NCBI RefSeq assembly: GCF_014217995.1 | Contig: NZ_CP041617.1 | Location: 1,550,001 to 1,614,000, forward strand | Direction: 5' to 3' | Length of the DNA stretch: 64,000 nucleotides | Origin: Campylobacter vulpis | GTDB lineage: Bacteria > Campylobacterota > Campylobacteria > Campylobacterales > Campylobacteraceae | The notes under the pieces: generated by a model | What the model was told of the DNA's origin: nothing | Databases searched by the model: none | Seen by the model: the letters and a program-made list of their open reading frames with translations, nothing else | Shown here: positions 61,590-64,000 of the stretch, in pieces | How positions within the stretch are numbered: position 1 is the first letter of the stretch | How the letters are laid out: each line of letters starts with the position of its first letter | Program-made: the position numbers and the translations under genes

Positions 61590-62379
61590 TTAATGCACCT
61601 CGTTAATATCCACCCTTATTTTCTTTGTAAAAAATGCCTTTCTTCTCTTACAACTGCGGATAAATCTAATTTTAAAATCCCCCCAAGCATTTTTAAGCTT
61701 TAAAGTGCGGGGCATTATGATACTTTTTTGCATCATAGTCGTCCAAAAAGCAGTGTTTCCTCTAAAATCATCCTCTTTTTCACAAATACTATAATGAATA
61801 AGTTTTAAATTAGCCCCCAAATCAAATTCTTGCATTATCATTTCGTCTTCTTTTGGCTTTTCATTATGACTGACATTGATGAGAGTGTAACCCCCCCCCC
61901 CCCCCATTTTTATTAAATAATTTTGCAGTTTTTTGCAAAAATTCACTTGCTTCTTTTAAATCAAAATCCCCACTTCGCACGAAAACAACATTTTTAGAAG
62001 AGAGAATTTTATCTTTGATGAGTGTCCAACGTTTTCTTGCTTGGGCATTAATTCTTTTAGCCTGACTTTCTAAATTCTCTCCAGCAAAAAAATAATGCAC
62101 CGAAAGCATATCATTAAGATTATCTTTAACCTTCATAGGCTTAGTTTGTCCATCGACAAGAGTGCAAGATAAGAAAAAGTCCCTAAAATCGCTTTGAAAC
62201 AGCTCAAAAACAACCCTTAAACTATCATTAATCATCCAGTCTAAAGGAGAGGCTAATTCCCTTAGATGATTTTTTCTCAAATGATGTGCCGCGCGACACA
62301 TCGAACCTACACTTAAAATAAAATCCGCCCTTATTTTAGGAAAGTCAAAATAATGAAAATTGTAAATTTTATCTTGCAT
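61590..62379 (-). pseudogene. DUF1796-like putative cysteine peptidase, phase-variable, frame OFF
   Basis: The start at 62379 (MQDKIYNFHYFDFP) follows AAGGA. The frame runs through ILSVGSMCRAAHHLRKN and LASPLDWMINDSLRVV, the DUF1796 pattern with its conserved Cys and DW. It is shifted at a G15 tract (61905-61891) and stops at 61864. The other part of the protein (GYTLINVSHNEK ... INEVH) is open to 61590 in a second frame. With 11, 14 or 17 G the two join into about 262 residues. Related genes are often phase-variable in Campylobacter surface loci. The substrate is not known. Confidence 0.8.
61891..61905 (-). repeat. Poly-G tract (G15, read as C15 on the plus strand)
   Basis: Fifteen identical bases within the DUF1796-like gene, coding a Gly run between TAKLFNKN and the TLINVSHNE segment. 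The length is the same as in hsdM, and like that tract it is one base longer than an in-frame length. Confidence 0.95.
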
Positions 62380-62420
62380 TTTTATCCTTTTATGCTTTAA
62401 CAAAGCCCTAAATTAGGTCA

Positions 62421-64000
62421 TTACATCACAAAGAGCGTTGGAACTATGGTTGGATATTTTTTAATCTTTCTAAAGATGTGTTTTCTAAGCACAGTGCGAA
62501 TTTGATTTTCCAAAAATCTTGTGTCATTAAACCACTCGTCCTTAGCATTAGTAAAAAACACGCTCAAAACCTCCGCCATTTCCTTGCTAAAAGCGTGGTC
62601 GTGTTTATCTGCTACAAGTCCATAGCTAAAAACACGCGGTTTATTAATTAAAGTCTTAGTCGCCTTGTCAATTTGCGCTATGATGACAACTATGCCACTA
62701 TCGGCTAATTTTTGGCGGTCGATGACGACATCATCAGCAATTTGCTTGTTGATTTGATTATCCACAAAAATTTTACCCGTTTTAACCGTTTTAACCCTTT
62801 TGATGTATTTTTGACACACTTCTACTTGGTCGCCATCGCTCATTAGGTAAATATTTCTTTCAGGCACTCCGCATTTTATCGCTGTTTCTCTATGCTTGTT
62901 GATGTGATTATACTCCCCATGCACAGGTAAGAAAAATTTAGGCTTAACGAGGCTTAGCATAAGCTTTTGCTCTTCCATACTCGCATGCCCACTAACATGA
63001 ATTTCGCTAAATTCTTGGTAAGCCACTTTCGCACCCGCCTTTAAGAGATAATCAAGCACAGCCGAAACGCTAGCCTCATTTCCCGGAATCGCCTTAGCCG
63101 AGATGATGATTTGATCGCTTGGCTTGATTTTGATGAATTTATGCTCATCTGTCGCCATTCTATAAAGTGCGCTCATCGTTTCACCTTGAGAGCCTGTGGT
63201 AACGATTAAAACCTCATTATCTTTATACTTACTTACCTCATCAGCGTCTATAAAAATTTTTCTATCTAGCTTGATATAACCTAGCTCCATAGTCGTGTAA
63301 AGATTACGCTCCATACTACGCCCTATCACACAAACCTTTCTGCCATATTTTAAGCCATAGGTAATAGCTTGATAAACGCGGTGGATATTGGAACTAAAAG
63401 TGCTCATAATCACCCTACCTTTCGTTTTGGCAAAAATTTGATCAAAGGTAGGACCCACAGAACTTTCGCTCTTAGTATAGCCCTCTTTGTAGGAATTTGT
63501 GCTATCACTTAAAAGACACATCACGCCCTCTTCGCCATAATGTGCCAAACGATGTAAATCTGTAGGATAACCATCAATAGGCGTTTGATCGATTTTAAAA
63601 TCGCCCGTGTGTATGATGGTTCCAGCCCTTGTTTTGACAGCTAAAGCCGAAGCATCAATAATAGAATGCGTGATGTGTATCCACTCAACCTCAAATTCAC
63701 CAATTTCATAAACGCGGCGTTTCTCCACAGGACGAAACCATTTGCGTTCATTTTTCAAGCCGTGTTCTTCAAATTTATTAGAAATCATACCTAAGGCTAG
63801 GGGCGTAGCATAGATAGGAAACTGAAATTCCTTAAAAAAATACGGCACCGCCCCGATGTGATCCTCGTGAGCGTGGGTAATAACAATGCCTCTGATTTTA
63901 TCCTTAATCTTACGCACATAATCAAAATCAGGTATGATAATATCTACCCCGTGCATAGTCCCATCTGGAAAACTCATACCGATATCGATGATAATGGCGT
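62421..64000 (-). CDS. rnj: Ribonuclease J (N-terminus beyond the window)
   Basis: The frame is open to the window edge (AIIIDIGMSFPDGTMHGVD), so the true start lies outside. The metallo-beta-lactamase motif THAHEDHIGAVPYF, HTGDFKIDQTPIDG, SDSTNSYKEGYTKSE, the beta-CASP motif TFSSNIHRVYQAI and HVSGHASMEEQKL are present. RNase J is a 5'-3' exonuclease and endonuclease central to mRNA turnover in epsilonproteobacteria, which lack RNase E. About 526 residues are seen. Confidence 0.93.
   Translation of the reverse strand, partial: AIIIDIGMSFPDGTMHGVDIIIPDFDYVRKIKDKIRGIVITHAHEDHIGAVPYFFKEFQFPIYATPLALGMISNKFEEHGLKNERKWFRPVEKRRVYEIGEFEVEWIHITHSIIDASALAVKTRAGTIIHTGDFKIDQTPIDGYPTDLHRLAHYGEEGVMCLLSDSTNSYKEGYTKSESSVGPTFDQIFAKTKGRVIMSTFSSNIHRVYQAITYGLKYGRKVCVIGRSMERNLYTTMELGYIKLDRKIFIDADEVSKYKDNEVLIVTTGSQGETMSALYRMATDEHKFIKIKPSDQIIISAKAIPGNEASVSAVLDYLLKAGAKVAYQEFSEIHVSGHASMEEQKLMLSLVKPKFFLPVHGEYNHINKHRETAIKCGVPERNIYLMSDGDQVEVCQKYIKRVKTVKTGKIFVDNQINKQIADDVVIDRQKLADSGIVVIIAQIDKATKTLINKPRVFSYGLVADKHDHAFSKEMAEVLSVFFTNAKDEWFNDTRFLENQIRTVLRKHIFRKIKKYPTIVPTLFVM

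Noticed and set aside
61560-61600. Hairpin CTGCC-AATA-GGCAG at the end of nrdA as a terminator
   Set aside because: Only a 5-bp stem and no T run after it, so it does not meet the usual form; it also lies partly in coding sequence.

Overview
The window is about 64 kb of AT-rich, gene-dense bacterial chromosome. Gene content, extended -10 promoters (TGnTAnAAT without a strong -35), homopolymeric G tracts inside genes, periplasmic proteins with D/E-x-N-x-S/T glycosylation sequons and the gene neighbourhoods all point to Campylobacter, in the C. jejuni / C. upsaliensis / C. helveticus part of the genus. The species cannot be fixed from sequence alone. No rRNA, tRNA, CRISPR array or insertion sequence was seen.

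Region 1 (1-6730) is the unusual part. A minus-strand operon encodes an outer-membrane beta-barrel and a periplasmic C39 (double-glycine) cysteine peptidase. Around it lie four genes, here called A, for proteins with both a Sec signal peptide and a double-glycine leader (DEMKEVRGG) in front of variable mature domains. Each complete A gene is followed, often with an ATGA overlap, by a signal-less partner, here called B. The 3' end of B, the spacer and the 5' end of the next A form a near-identical repeat of about 418 bp. The locus therefore looks like an array of exchangeable A/B cassettes with its own processing peptidase and outer-membrane pore. I do not recognise it as a described system.

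Region 2 (7105-24713) holds proline catabolism and uptake (putA, putP), ybeY, a periplasmic ATP-dependent DNA ligase, a glycoprotein, a small divisome-like protein, eno, recA, a menaquinone gene, fliQ, murB, bioB, a CPA2-type antiporter, gltA and cysQ, plus genes of unknown function. Region 3 (24710-30376) runs tRNA-thiolase-like, MTA/SAH nucleosidase, fabD, slyD, cpoB-like, pal and tolB.

Region 4 (30495-36334) is a type I restriction-modification system inserted on the opposite strand between tolB and the rest of the tol genes. Its hsdM is frameshifted in a G15 tract and its hsdR is cut by an in-frame amber codon. Its hsdS is open, with three 12-bp HAEL repeats and a G9 tract between its two target-recognition domains. 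Region 5 (36321-46988) is tolA/tonB-exbD-exbB joined to the complete F1 part of ATP synthase, then parB, parA, birA and fmt.

Region 6 (47034-56753) is the S10-spc ribosomal protein operon from rpsJ to secY. Region 7 (56887-64000) holds an RluA-family pseudouridine synthase, purB, nrdA, a DUF1796-like gene switched off by a G15 tract, and the start-less remainder of ribonuclease J. Compared with remembered C. jejuni gene order, the window is a mosaic of several conserved blocks.
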